Source: Streptomyces sp. BV286
Lineage (GTDB): Bacteria > Actinomycetota > Actinomycetes > Streptomycetales > Streptomycetaceae
DNA: 64,000 nt
NCBI RefSeq assembly: GCF_019090165.1
Contig: NZ_JAHRIB010000079.1
Location: 62,001 to 126,000 of the forward strand
Reading direction: 5' to 3'
In this document: piece by piece, positions 1 through 8,588 of the stretch
Layout of the letters: every line of letters starts with the position of its first letter
How positions within the stretch are numbered: the stretch's first letter is position 1
Notes under the pieces: generated by a model
Seen by the model: only the letters and a program-made list of their open reading frames with translations
Databases searched by the model: none
Told to the model about the DNA's origin: nothing
Made by a program: the position numbers and the translations under genes

Positions 1-1388
1 CCCGCACGACGAACGACGTGCAGCAGGTGCAGATGCTCGCGCTGATGACGTTCACCCTGCTGGTGTCGGCGCCGATCATGTGCGTGGGCGGGATCGTGCT
101 GGCGCTCGGCCTGGACGTACCGCTGTCCGGGGTGCTGCTGGCCGTGGTGCCGGTGCTCGGGATCTCCGTCAGTCTCATCGTGCGCCGGCTGCGGCCGCTG
201 TTCCGCACCATGCAGGTGCGGCTCGACACGGTGAACCGGGTGCTGCGCGAGCAGATCACCGGCAACCGCGTCATCCGGGCCTTCGTGCGGGACGCGTACG
301 AGGAGGAGCGCTTCCGGAAGGCGAACGCCGACCTCACCGAGGTGTCGCTGGGGACCGGGCGGATGCTGGCGTTGATGTTCCCGATCGTCATGACGGTGGT
401 GAACGTCTCGTCGATCGCGGTGGTGTGGTTCGGTGCCCACCGGATCGACAGCGGCGGGATGGAGATCGGCGCGCTGACCGCGTTCCTCGCCTATCTCATG
501 CAGATCGTGATGTCCGTGATGATGGCCACCTTCATGTTCATGATGGTGCCGCGCGCGGAGGTCTGCGCCGAGCGCATCCAGGAGGTCCTGGACACCTCCA
601 GCAGTGTGGTGCCGCCGAAGGCGCCCGTGCTGGAGCTGCGGCGGCACGGTCATCTGGAGGTCCGCGGGGCCGGGTTCCGCTTCCCGGGCGCCGAGGAGCC
701 CGTGCTGAGGGCCGTCGACCTGGTGGCGCTGCCGGGCGAGACGACCGCCGTCATCGGTTCGACGGGCAGCGGCAAGTCGACCCTGCTCGGGCTGGTCCCC
801 CGGCTGTTCGACGCCACCGACGGTCAGGTGCTGGTGGACGGCGTCGACGTACGGACGGTCGAGCCGCGGCTGCTGGCGCGCACGGTGGGCCTCGTACCGC
901 AGAAGCCGTATCTGTTCGCGGGCACCGTCGCCACCAACCTGCGGTACGGGAATCCGGACGCGACGGACGAGGAGCTGTGGCACGCGCTGGAGGTCGCGCA
1001 GGCCAAGGGGTTCGTCGAAGGGCTGGAGAACGGTCTGGACGCCCCGATCGCGCAGGGCGGGACGAACGTGTCGGGCGGTCAGCGGCAGCGGCTCGCCATC
1101 GCCCGGACCCTCGTGCAGCGTCCCGAGATCTATCTGTTCGACGACTCCTTCTCCGCGCTCGACTACGCGACGGACGCGGCGCTGCGCACGGCGCTCGCGC
1201 GGGAGACCGCGGAGGCGACCGTCGTGATCGTCGCCCAGCGGGTGTCGACCATCAGGGACGCCGACCGGATCGTGGTCCTCGACGAGGGCCGGGTCGTCGG
1301 GACCGGCCGCCATCACGAGCTGATGGCGGACAACGAGACCTACCGGGAGATCGTGCTCTCCCAGCTGACGGAAGCGGAGGCAGCCTGA
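1..1388 (+). CDS. ABC exporter subunit with degenerate ATPase site (5' partial)
   Basis: The frame is open from the first base (it reads RTTNDV before the first GTG at 18), so the true start lies upstream; 461 codons are visible. The N-terminal half holds at least four membrane segments, then a nucleotide-binding domain with Walker A GSTGSGKST (nt 756-782), signature VSGGQRQR (nt 1068 on) and Walker B IYLFDD (nt 1128-1145). The catalytic carboxylate after Walker B is Asp rather than Glu, which in heterodimeric exporters of the TM287/288 type marks the degenerate half-site. It overlaps the next gene by one base (TGATG), so the two subunits are translationally coupled. Substrate unknown; multidrug or lipid-like export is typical of the family. 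Confidence 0.93.
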   Translation, partial: RTTNDVQQVQMLALMTFTLLVSAPIMCVGGIVLALGLDVPLSGVLLAVVPVLGISVSLIVRRLRPLFRTMQVRLDTVNRVLREQITGNRVIRAFVRDAYEEERFRKANADLTEVSLGTGRMLALMFPIVMTVVNVSSIAVVWFGAHRIDSGGMEIGALTAFLAYLMQIVMSVMMATFMFMMVPRAEVCAERIQEVLDTSSSVVPPKAPVLELRRHGHLEVRGAGFRFPGAEEPVLRAVDLVALPGETTAVIGSTGSGKSTLLGLVPRLFDATDGQVLVDGVDVRTVEPRLLARTVGLVPQKPYLFAGTVATNLRYGNPDATDEELWHALEVAQAKGFVEGLENGLDAPIAQGGTNVSGGQRQRLAIARTLVQRPEIYLFDDSFSALDYATDAALRTALARETAEATVVIVAQRVSTIRDADRIVVLDEGRVVGTGRHHELMADNETYREIVLSQLTEAEAA

Positions 1389-3316
1389 TGGCCGGGCCCA
1401 TGGGGCGGATGATGGCCGGCGGCGGTCCCGACCAGCACTCGATGGATTTCAAGGGGTCCGGGAAGCGGCTGCTGGCGCAGTTCAGGCCCGAGCGCACCAC
1501 GCTGTACGTGATGCTGGCCGCCGTGGTCCTCAGCGTGGGCCTGTCGGTCGTGGGCCCGAAGATTTTGGGCCGGGCCACCGACCTGGTCTTCGCGGGGATC
1601 GTCGGGCGGGACATGCCCGCCGGGCAGACGAAGGCCGAGGCTCTCGCGGCGATGCGGGAGCGCGGCGACGGCGGTACGGCCGACATGCTCTCCGGGACCG
1701 ACTTCACACCGGGCGAGGGCATCGACTTCGGGGCGGTCGGCGAGGTGCTGGGAATCGCGCTCGTGGCGTTCCTGGCGGCCGGGCTGCTGATGACCGTGGC
1801 GACGCGGCTGGTGAACCGGGCCGTCAACCTGACCATGTACAAGATGCGCGAGGACGTCCAGACCAAGCTGTCGCGGCTGCCGCTGTCGTACTTCGACAAG
1901 CGGCAGCGCGGTGAGGTGCTCAGCCGCGCCACGAACGACATCGACAACATCGGGCAGACCCTCCAGCAGTCGATGGGTCAGCTGATCAACTCGCTGCTGA
2001 CCATCATCGGGGTGCTCGCGATGATGTTCTGGGTCTCGCCGCTCCTCGCGCTGGTCGCGCTGGTCACCGTGCCGCTGTCGTTCTTCGTCGCCACCCGGGT
2101 GGGCAAGCGGTCGCAGCCGCACTTCGTGCAGCAGTGGCGAACCACCGGCAAACTGAACGCCCACATCGAGGAGATGTACACCGGGCACACCCTGGTGAAG
2201 GTCTTCGGGCGGCAGGACGAGTCGGCGGCGCGGTTCGCCGAGGAGAACGACCAGCTCTACGAGGCCGGGTTCCGGGCGCAGTTCAACAGCGGGGTCATGC
2301 AGCCGCTGATGATGTTCGTGTCGAATCTCAACTACGTGCTGGTGGCGGTGGTCGGCGGTCTGCGGGTCGCGTCCGGCTCGCTGTCCATCGGTGACGTGCA
2401 GGCCTTCATCCAGTACTCCCGGCAGTTCTCCATGCCGCTCACGCAGGTCGCGTCCATGGCGAACCTCGTGCAGTCCGGGGTCGCGTCGGCGGAGCGGGTC
2501 TTCGAGCTGCTGGACGCGGAGGAGCAGAAGGCCGACCCGGTGAGCGGGGTGCGTCCCGAGGAGCTTCGGGGCCGGGTGGCGCTGGAGGGGGTCTCCTTCC
2601 GGTACGACCCGGAGAAGCCGCTCATCGAGGACCTCTCGCTGAAGGTGGAGCCGGGGCACACCGTGGCGATCGTGGGGCCGACGGGCGCCGGCAAGACGAC
2701 GCTGGTGAACCTGCTGATGCGGTTCTACGAGACGACGGGCGGGCGGATCACCCTCGACGGCGTCGACGTCGCCGGGATGTCCCGGGACGAACTGCGGGCC
2801 GGTATCGGCATGGTGTTGCAGGACACGTGGCTGTTCGGGGGGACGATCGCGGAGAACATCGCATACGGGGCCTCCCGGGAGGTCACCCGGGGGGAGATCG
2901 AGGAGGCGGCTCGGGCCGCTCACGCCGACCGGTTCGTCCGTACGCTGCCGGACGGGTACGACACCGTCATCGACGACGAGGGGTCGGGGGTCAGCGCGGG
3001 TGAGAAGCAGCTCATCACGATCGCCCGGGCGTTCCTGTCCGATCCGGTGATCCTGGTGCTGGACGAGGCGACGAGTTCCGTGGACACCCGGACCGAGGTG
3101 CTCATCCAGAAGGCGATGGCGAAACTCGCGCACGGGCGGACGTCGTTCGTCATCGCGCATCGTCTGTCGACGATCCGGGATGCCGACACGATTCTGGTGA
3201 TGGAGGACGGGGCGATCGTGGAGCAGGGGGCGCACGGGGAGCTGCTGGCGGCGGGCGGTGCGTACGCGCGCCTCTACCAGGCGCAGTTCGCCCAGGCGGC
3301 GGTGGAGGTGGACTGA
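1388..3316 (+). CDS. ABC exporter subunit, partner of the preceding gene
   Basis: A 642-residue fused permease-ATPase. The start ATG at 1388 overlaps the preceding stop; a longer reading of the frame upstream is only a shadow of the first gene. The order is a Met/Gly-rich N-terminus, an ABC type-1 membrane domain with a long extracytoplasmic insert after the first helix (about residues 70-115), then the nucleotide-binding domain with Walker A GPTGAGKTT, an atypical signature VSAGEKQL in place of LSGGQ, and canonical Walker B ILVLDEATSSVD. Together with the upstream Asp-variant this makes one consensus and one degenerate ATP site, as in heterodimeric exporters. A strong hairpin follows the stop. 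Confidence 0.94.
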   Translation: MAGPMGRMMAGGGPDQHSMDFKGSGKRLLAQFRPERTTLYVMLAAVVLSVGLSVVGPKILGRATDLVFAGIVGRDMPAGQTKAEALAAMRERGDGGTADMLSGTDFTPGEGIDFGAVGEVLGIALVAFLAAGLLMTVATRLVNRAVNLTMYKMREDVQTKLSRLPLSYFDKRQRGEVLSRATNDIDNIGQTLQQSMGQLINSLLTIIGVLAMMFWVSPLLALVALVTVPLSFFVATRVGKRSQPHFVQQWRTTGKLNAHIEEMYTGHTLVKVFGRQDESAARFAEENDQLYEAGFRAQFNSGVMQPLMMFVSNLNYVLVAVVGGLRVASGSLSIGDVQAFIQYSRQFSMPLTQVASMANLVQSGVASAERVFELLDAEEQKADPVSGVRPEELRGRVALEGVSFRYDPEKPLIEDLSLKVEPGHTVAIVGPTGAGKTTLVNLLMRFYETTGGRITLDGVDVAGMSRDELRAGIGMVLQDTWLFGGTIAENIAYGASREVTRGEIEEAARAAHADRFVRTLPDGYDTVIDDEGSGVSAGEKQLITIARAFLSDPVILVLDEATSSVDTRTEVLIQKAMAKLAHGRTSFVIAHRLSTIRDADTILVMEDGAIVEQGAHGELLAAGGAYARLYQAQFAQAAVEVD

Positions 3317-3329
3317 GGGGGTTTTTCGG

Positions 3330-3377
3330 CCTCGAACGCCGCACGGGCTGATTTCTCGGCCCGTCCGGCGTTCGAGG
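3330..3377. terminator. Bidirectional hairpin between ABC exporter and hrdA
   Basis: Arms 3330-3348 and 3359-3377 are 19 bases each with one mismatch, around a 10-base loop. It sits between two convergent genes. The arm sequence (CGAACGCCGxACGGGC and its complement) resembles a repeat I know to be frequent between Streptomyces genes. There is no U-run after the stem, which is usual for actinobacterial terminators. Confidence 0.7.
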
Positions 3378-3426
3378 ACCGGGGGTTCGGGGGCGGAGGC
3401 CCCCGAGAACGCCTGCTAGTCCACTG

Positions 3427-4782
3427 CTAGTCCAGGTAACCCCGCAGCTGGTCCGCGAACGCGTGGTCGCGGAGTTTGTTGAGGGTCTTGGACTCGATCT
3501 GGCGGATGCGTTCGCGTGTCACGCCGAAGATCCGCCCTATCTCCTCCAGCGTGCGGGGGCGGCCGTCCGCCAGCCCGTACCGCAGCTGCACCACCTTGCG
3601 CTCGCGCTCGCCGAGCGTGGACAGGACCGCCTCCAGGTGCTCGCGCAGCAGCAGGAAGGCCGCCGACTCGACGGGGCTCGTCGCGTCGCCGTCCTCGATC
3701 AGGTCGCCGAGGGCCACGTCGTCCTCCTCCCCCACCGGGGCGTGGAGGGACACCGGCTCCTGGGCCAGCCGCAGGACCTCGCTGACCCGCTCACCCGTCA
3801 GGTCGAGGTGGGCGGCGACCTCCTCGGGCGTCGGCTCGTACCCCCGTTCCTGCAGCATGCGGCGCTGGACGCGCACGACCCGGTTGATCAGCTCGACCAC
3901 GTGGACGGGGACCCGGATCGTGCGGGCCTGGTCGGCAAGGGCCCGGGACATGGCCTGGCGGATCCACCAGGTCGCGTACGTCGAGAACTTGTACCCGCGG
4001 GCGTAGTCGAACTTCTCGACCGCCCTGATCAGGCCCAGGTTCCCTTCCTGGACCAGGTCCAGCATGGTCAGCCCGCGCCCCACGTACCGCTTGGCGACGG
4101 ACACGACCAGCCGCAGGTTCGCCTCGATGAGGCGGCGCTTGGCCATCCGGCCCATGACCACCAACTTGTCGAGGTCAAGGGCGAGTTGACTGTCGAGGTC
4201 GGGGGTCCGCCGCAGCTTCTCCTCGGCGAAGAGGCCCGCCTCGACCCGCCGGGCGAGCTCCACCTCCTCCGCCGCGGTCAGGAGGGGGATCCGGCCGATC
4301 TCCCGCAGGTACTGGCGGAACAGGTCGGACGAGGGTCCGCCGGTGTCCGCCCGCCCGCGGGGCAGTTCCACCGGCTCCGGCGCCTCGGTCTCGCTCTCCA
4401 CGAGGACGGCGGGCCGCTCGGGCGGATCCTGGGGCTCGGCCGTCGTCTCGGGGTGGTGCGCGGCACGGTTCTGCGCCGGTACGGCCGCAAGGACGTCTGC
4501 GTCCGGGGCCGTGTCGCTGTCCGTGTCCGCGTCCGTCGTGTTGTGGGCTTGCGTCTGGTTCTGGGTCAGGGTCTGGGTCTGCACGGGGGCGACCTCCATG
4601 AATGTCGCTGCTGAGGCGTGCGGCAGCGGTACGTCGGGGATGGGGTCGGCGGCCTTGCCGCTGTCCATCCCGAAGTCATTGAGCGGAACCGCGGGGACTT
4701 CGGACCCGTCGCGTTCGGGTCGGCCGCGCTCCGAGGACTCAGGCACCGGAACCCAGTGTGGAGTACGACACATCACCGCCAC
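3427..4782 (-). CDS. hrdA: RNA polymerase principal-type sigma factor HrdA
   Basis: Sigma-70 group 1/2 protein of up to 451 residues. Region 1.2 is at about 153-181, region 2 at 219-291 (core-binding [18 protein letters not shown], then -10 recognition [22 protein letters not shown]), region 3 at 300-365 and the region 4 helix-turn-helix at 409-433 ([20 protein letters not shown]). The N-terminal 150 residues are low complexity (a [12 protein letters not shown] run, acidic and Pro-rich) and lack the long extension of HrdB. The 4782 start is a GTG without a clear ribosome site; internal ATGs at 4665 and 4599 are possible, the latter closest to the length I recall for HrdA. The neighbouring dnaG and dgt support HrdA rather than HrdD. 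It is divergent from the gene at 4849. Confidence 0.88.
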   Translation of the reverse strand: MAVMCRTPHWVPVPESSERGRPERDGSEVPAVPLNDFGMDSGKAADPIPDVPLPHASAATFMEVAPVQTQTLTQNQTQAHNTTDADTDSDTAPDADVLAAVPAQNRAAHHPETTAEPQDPPERPAVLVESETEAPEPVELPRGRADTGGPSSDLFRQYLREIGRIPLLTAAEEVELARRVEAGLFAEEKLRRTPDLDSQLALDLDKLVVMGRMAKRRLIEANLRLVVSVAKRYVGRGLTMLDLVQEGNLGLIRAVEKFDYARGYKFSTYATWWIRQAMSRALADQARTIRVPVHVVELINRVVRVQRRMLQERGYEPTPEEVAAHLDLTGERVSEVLRLAQEPVSLHAPVGEEDDVALGDLIEDGDATSPVESAAFLLLREHLEAVLSTLGERERKVVQLRYGLADGRPRTLEEIGRIFGVTRERIRQIESKTLNKLRDHAFADQLRGYLD

Positions 4783-4848
4783 GAGGGGCGTGCGGTGACT
4801 TTTTGAGTCCGGTCCGTGACCGCGTGGTTACCGTCCAGGAAAACTCGC

Positions 4849-5601
4849 GTGCCCGTTCGTATCCTGATCTGGCACGATCCCCGAGTGTCCGGTTCCCTTT
4901 ACGAAACTCATGTGACGGTCCGCTGCGCGGGCGCCGCCGAATCGGAACGGCTGCGGTGCTGGGCGGCCGGGGCGGGTCTCAAGCTGACGCACATCGTGCT
5001 GGCCCGCGGCCGTGTGCCGTCGCAGCCGATGGTCACCTTGGCGGGTTCCCCGTCCTACGCCGCCGAATCGGCCCGGGCACAGGAAGTGACCGCTCTTCTG
5101 CGGGCGGACGGTTTCGTGCCCCTGCGCGTCAAGATCGAGTCGTCCCCGTGGGCCCCGGAGGTGCCACGCGAAGGCCAACCACACGAAGAACAGCAGTACT
5201 TCGAGCACCATGTGAAGCTCCTGCTGGACTCCGGCAACGACCTCGACGCCCTGGCCGCGAGGGTCGTCCCGCACGGCGCCCACCTCTCGTGGAACGCCCG
5301 GCGGACGCGTGACGGTCAGGGCGCGGGCGGACGGCACGAGCGGTTCGTGACCCAGCGGTGCCGGGGTGTGGACGCGCAGGGCGCCGGGCGGAGACTGGAG
5401 CGGCTGCTGTCGGAGCTGAACGGGTTCGAAGTGGTCGGTGTGGAGCGGGAGTTCGTGCTCCACGACAGTGACGTCTCCCTCGACGACGGCTGGATCGAGG
5501 AAGTCGCCGAGGAGGGCGCCGAGGAAGGCGTCGACGAAGACGCGGACGCACGGCGGCGCGGGTCACTCGTGCCGGGAGCTCCCCAGGAGGTGCGGACATG
5601 A
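4849..5601 (+). CDS. Uncharacterised protein with an internal duplication, coupled to nucleotidyltransferase
   Basis: I do not recognise a named family. I chose GTG 4849 because AGGA at 4837-4840 lies 8 bases upstream; a GTG at 4816 would add 11 residues including a rare TTA codon. The 250-residue protein appears to be two copies of one fold: a first unit opening with YETHV and closing with GFVPLRVKIE, and a second opening with YFEHHV and closing with GFEVVGVERE. Between these anchors each has an H...AR segment, an (M/F)VT strand and an A...LL helix, suggesting two ferredoxin-like (alpha/beta) domains. A short acidic tail follows (about EEVAEEGAEEGVDED). Its last four bases overlap the start of the nucleotidyltransferase gene, so the two are made together. 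Confidence 0.8.
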   Translation: MPVRILIWHDPRVSGSLYETHVTVRCAGAAESERLRCWAAGAGLKLTHIVLARGRVPSQPMVTLAGSPSYAAESARAQEVTALLRADGFVPLRVKIESSPWAPEVPREGQPHEEQQYFEHHVKLLLDSGNDLDALAARVVPHGAHLSWNARRTRDGQGAGGRHERFVTQRCRGVDAQGAGRRLERLLSELNGFEVVGVEREFVLHDSDVSLDDGWIEEVAEEGAEEGVDEDADARRRGSLVPGAPQEVRT

Positions 5602-6623
5602 GCGGGACCTGGCAGGACTTCGGATGGGGAAGCGCCGAGATACCCCGCGAGGCGCTCGACGACGCCACCCGCCGGGCGCGGGACCTGCCACGGACGCTGA
5701 CCTGGGTGGAGGCGGACGACGCGGTGCAGTACCCGGTCTTCGATCCCTCCATGAAGCACCATCACAACGCCTACCGCGCCACCGACCCCGGCTTCGCCGA
5801 CCCGGCCAGGGGTGCGGCCTGGCGGACCGCCCGGCGCCGCGCCCTGGATCTGGTACTCGCCGCGATCGCCGGATCCGAGTGGGTGGACTCGCTGGTGCTG
5901 CGCGGCAGCGTGCTGATGTCGGTGTGGTTCGGGGACGCCGCTCGTGAGCCCGGTGACCTGGACTTCGTCGTGGTTCCGCGCGCCTGGCGGATCGACCAGG
6001 AGCGCACCGGCCGGATGCTCGATGGGATCGCAGCGGCCGCGCAGGCGCTGGCCGACGAGCGCCGCCAAGAGCACGGGCCGGACGTCGGTGTCTCGGCGCG
6101 GGGCGCGGTCGTCGAGGACATCTGGACGTACGACCGGGTGCCGGGCCGCCGTATGGTGCTGCCCTGGGACGCCCCCGGCCTGCCCGGCGGGCACGTGCAG
6201 CTCGACTTCGTCTTCAACGAGCGGCTGCCCGAGGAGCCCGAGCCGGTCGAACTGCCGGGCGACTCGGTCCTGTGGGCCGCCACTCCCGGACTGTCGCTGG
6301 CCTGGAAGCTGATGTGGCTGATCAACGACATGCACTCGCAGGGCAAGGACCTGTACGACGCCGTGCTGCTGGCGGAGCGGCATCCACTGCCGTACGAGCT
6401 GTTGCACGAGGTCTTCCGGCTGTCGGCCGAGTGGCCCCGCCAGGACCGCGAGGGGGTCTTCCTCGAAGACCTGGTGCAATCCCTGCGGTACGTGGAGTGG
6501 GAGCACTTCGTCACGGAGTATCCGCGGTTCGCGGATCTTGAGCGGGAGTTCGTCGACCGGCTGGTACGGGCGATGGCGCCGACGTTCGAGGGGCGGCGGC
6601 CCGGCCCGCGGAACCGCGGCTGA
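5598..6623 (+). CDS. Nucleotidyltransferase, AbiEii-like
   Basis: A 341-residue protein with the nucleotidyltransferase-fold signature: RGS at residues 102-104, followed by the metal-binding pair in GDLDFVVVP (Asp120 and Asp122). This spacing fits the AbiEii/AbiGii toxin-like nucleotidyl transferase family. ATG 5598 overlaps the upstream gene by ATGA. AbiEii toxins normally pair with an AbiEi repressor antitoxin, but the upstream partner here has no winged-helix appearance, so a toxin-antitoxin role is not supported directly. It could instead be a housekeeping nucleotide-transfer enzyme. It is convergent with dnaG, only 11 bases apart. Confidence 0.82.
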   Translation: MSGTWQDFGWGSAEIPREALDDATRRARDLPRTLTWVEADDAVQYPVFDPSMKHHHNAYRATDPGFADPARGAAWRTARRRALDLVLAAIAGSEWVDSLVLRGSVLMSVWFGDAAREPGDLDFVVVPRAWRIDQERTGRMLDGIAAAAQALADERRQEHGPDVGVSARGAVVEDIWTYDRVPGRRMVLPWDAPGLPGGHVQLDFVFNERLPEEPEPVELPGDSVLWAATPGLSLAWKLMWLINDMHSQGKDLYDAVLLAERHPLPYELLHEVFRLSAEWPRQDREGVFLEDLVQSLRYVEWEHFVTEYPRFADLEREFVDRLVRAMAPTFEGRRPGPRNRG

Positions 6624-6634
6624 CCCGGCCCGGC

Positions 6635-8542
6635 TCAGAGCGCGGAAGGGCCCTTCTCGCGCAGGGCCTGGTCGTACTGCTGGAGCACCCACAACTCGTT
6701 CTGCACGGCGGCCAGCTGGGCCGGGTCCCCTTGGGCGCTGGCGCGGGCGAGGGCGCCCTGGACGTCGCGGACCCGGCGCTCGACGGCGCGGCGGCGGACG
6801 GTGACCAGCTGCTCGCCCGCGTAGTGCTCGTCGACCGTCTTGCGCATGATGGCCTCGACGGCCAGCTCCGTGACCATGGCGCGGACCACGTCGTCCGGGG
6901 CGGCCTCGCGAACACGGACCAGGTACTCCTGCGGGTCCTGTGTGCCGTTCTCCGCGCCGCCCGCCTCGATGATCGTCTCGCGGACGGCCGCGTACGGCGG
7001 GGCGGTGAACTCGTCCACCCCGTACGCGTCGAAGGCCGGGGAGACCAGGTCGGGGCGCTGTAGGGCCAGTTTGAGGAGCTCGCGCTCGGTGGCGAACACC
7101 GGGTTGCGCAGGGTCAGGGCGGGGCCCGAGGAGGGCCGGGGACCGCTGTTCTCGTACTGCTGCGGTGGGCGGCCGGTGCTCGTCGGGGCGGGGCCCTTGC
7201 CGCCGCGGTCGCGGGCCCAGCGGGCGAGCTGGGCGACCCGCTTGACGACGAACTGCGTGTCGAGGATGCCGAGCATGCCCGCGAGCTGGACGGCCACCTC
7301 GTGCTGGGCGCCGGTGTTCTTGATACGGGCCACGACCGGCGCGGACTCGTCGAGCGCGGCGGCGCGGCCCGCGGGGGTCTCCAGGTCGTAGCGGGCGACG
7401 ATCTGGCGCAGGGCGAACTCGAAGAGCGGTGTGCGCGGTTCGACCAGGTCGGCGACGGCCGCGTCGCCCTTGGCGAGGCGCAGCTCGCAGGGGTCCATGC
7501 CGTCCGGGGCGATCGCGATGTACGTCTCGGCGGCGAACTTCTGGTCGTCCTCGAAGGCGCGCAGGGCGGCCTTCTGACCGGCCGCGTCGCCGTCGAACGT
7601 GAAGATCACCCGCGCCGAGCCGTTGTCCATCAGGAGCCGGCGCAAAATCTTGATGTGGTCGCCGCCGAAGGCCGTGCCGCAGGTCGCGATGGCGGTGGTG
7701 ATGCCGGCGAGATGGCAGGCCATGACGTCGGTGTAGCCCTCGACCACCACCGCCCGGCTGCTCTTGGCGATGTCCTTCTTGGCGAGGTCGATGCCGTACA
7801 GCACCTGGGACTTGCGGTAGATCGGCGTGTCCGGGGTGTTCAGGTACTTCGGGCCGTTGTCCGACTCGTACAGCTTGCGGGCGCCGAAGCCGACGACCTC
7901 GCCGCCGATGTCGCGGATCGGCCACATCAGGCGGCCGCGGAAGCGGTCGATGGGGCCGCGGCGGCCCTCCTGGGCGAGGCCGGAGAGCAGCAGCTCCTTG
8001 TCGGTGAAGCCCTTGCCGCGGAGGTGGCGGACGAGGTGGTCCCAGCCCTGGGGGCTGTAGCCGACGCCGAAGTGCGTGGCGGCCGACTGGTCGAAGCCGC
8101 GCTCGGCGAGGAACTTGCGGCCGGTGTCCGCCTCGGAGCCGTTGTCCAGCTGCTCGATGTAGTAGTGGGCGGCGGCCTTGTGGGCCTCGACCAGCCGGAT
8201 GCGCTCGCCGCGCTGGTGGGAGGGGTTGTACCCGCCCTCCTCGTAGCGGAGGGTGATGCCCGCCTGGCCGGCGAGGCGCTCGACCGCCTCCGAGAAGGAG
8301 AGGTGGTCGACCTTCATCACGAACGTGATGGTGTCGCCGCCCTCCTGGCAGCCGAAGCAGTGGAAGAGCCCCTTGCTCGGGCTGACCTGGAAGGAGGGCG
8401 ACTTCTCGTCGTGGAACGGGCACAGACCCTTGAGGTTTCCGCCGCCCGCGCTGCGCAGCTGGAGGTACTCGGACACCACGGCGTCGATCGGGACCCCGTC
8501 CCGAACAGCCTTCACGTCCTCGTCGTTGATCCTTCCAGCCAC
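6635..8542 (-). CDS. dnaG: DNA primase DnaG
   Basis: A 635-residue primase that makes RNA primers at the replication fork. Its N-terminal CHC2 zinc finger has Cys41, His44, Cys62 and Cys65. The catalytic TOPRIM core has VVVEGYTD (Glu268 to Asp272) and FDGDAAG (Asp317, Asp319). The C-terminal helicase-binding portion (from about residue 480) is divergent, as usual in actinobacteria. The length is normal. It stands alone, with hrdA-side genes convergent at its 3' end; in several bacteria dnaG neighbours a principal sigma gene, and here hrdA is two genes away. Confidence 0.97.
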   Translation of the reverse strand: MAGRINDEDVKAVRDGVPIDAVVSEYLQLRSAGGGNLKGLCPFHDEKSPSFQVSPSKGLFHCFGCQEGGDTITFVMKVDHLSFSEAVERLAGQAGITLRYEEGGYNPSHQRGERIRLVEAHKAAAHYYIEQLDNGSEADTGRKFLAERGFDQSAATHFGVGYSPQGWDHLVRHLRGKGFTDKELLLSGLAQEGRRGPIDRFRGRLMWPIRDIGGEVVGFGARKLYESDNGPKYLNTPDTPIYRKSQVLYGIDLAKKDIAKSSRAVVVEGYTDVMACHLAGITTAIATCGTAFGGDHIKILRRLLMDNGSARVIFTFDGDAAGQKAALRAFEDDQKFAAETYIAIAPDGMDPCELRLAKGDAAVADLVEPRTPLFEFALRQIVARYDLETPAGRAAALDESAPVVARIKNTGAQHEVAVQLAGMLGILDTQFVVKRVAQLARWARDRGGKGPAPTSTGRPPQQYENSGPRPSSGPALTLRNPVFATERELLKLALQRPDLVSPAFDAYGVDEFTAPPYAAVRETIIEAGGAENGTQDPQEYLVRVREAAPDDVVRAMVTELAVEAIMRKTVDEHYAGEQLVTVRRRAVERRVRDVQGALARASAQGDPAQLAAVQNELWVLQQYDQALREKGPSAL

Positions 8543-8588
8543 GCGCCGAGTCTACGGGGACGGTGTGACAGTCGAGTGCCGCCGTCGG

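Noticed and set aside
5598..6623. Declaring an AbiE phage-defence toxin-antitoxin system
   Set aside because: Only the nucleotidyltransferase half resembles AbiEii; the partner is not AbiEi-like and the location is core chromosome.
5316..8423. Very long antisense frame (1035 codons, minus strand) across the nucleotidyltransferase and dnaG genes
   Set aside because: It is Arg/Pro/Gly-rich shadow translation in another frame of high-GC genes, with no domain, and conflicts with DnaG, whose motifs are intact.
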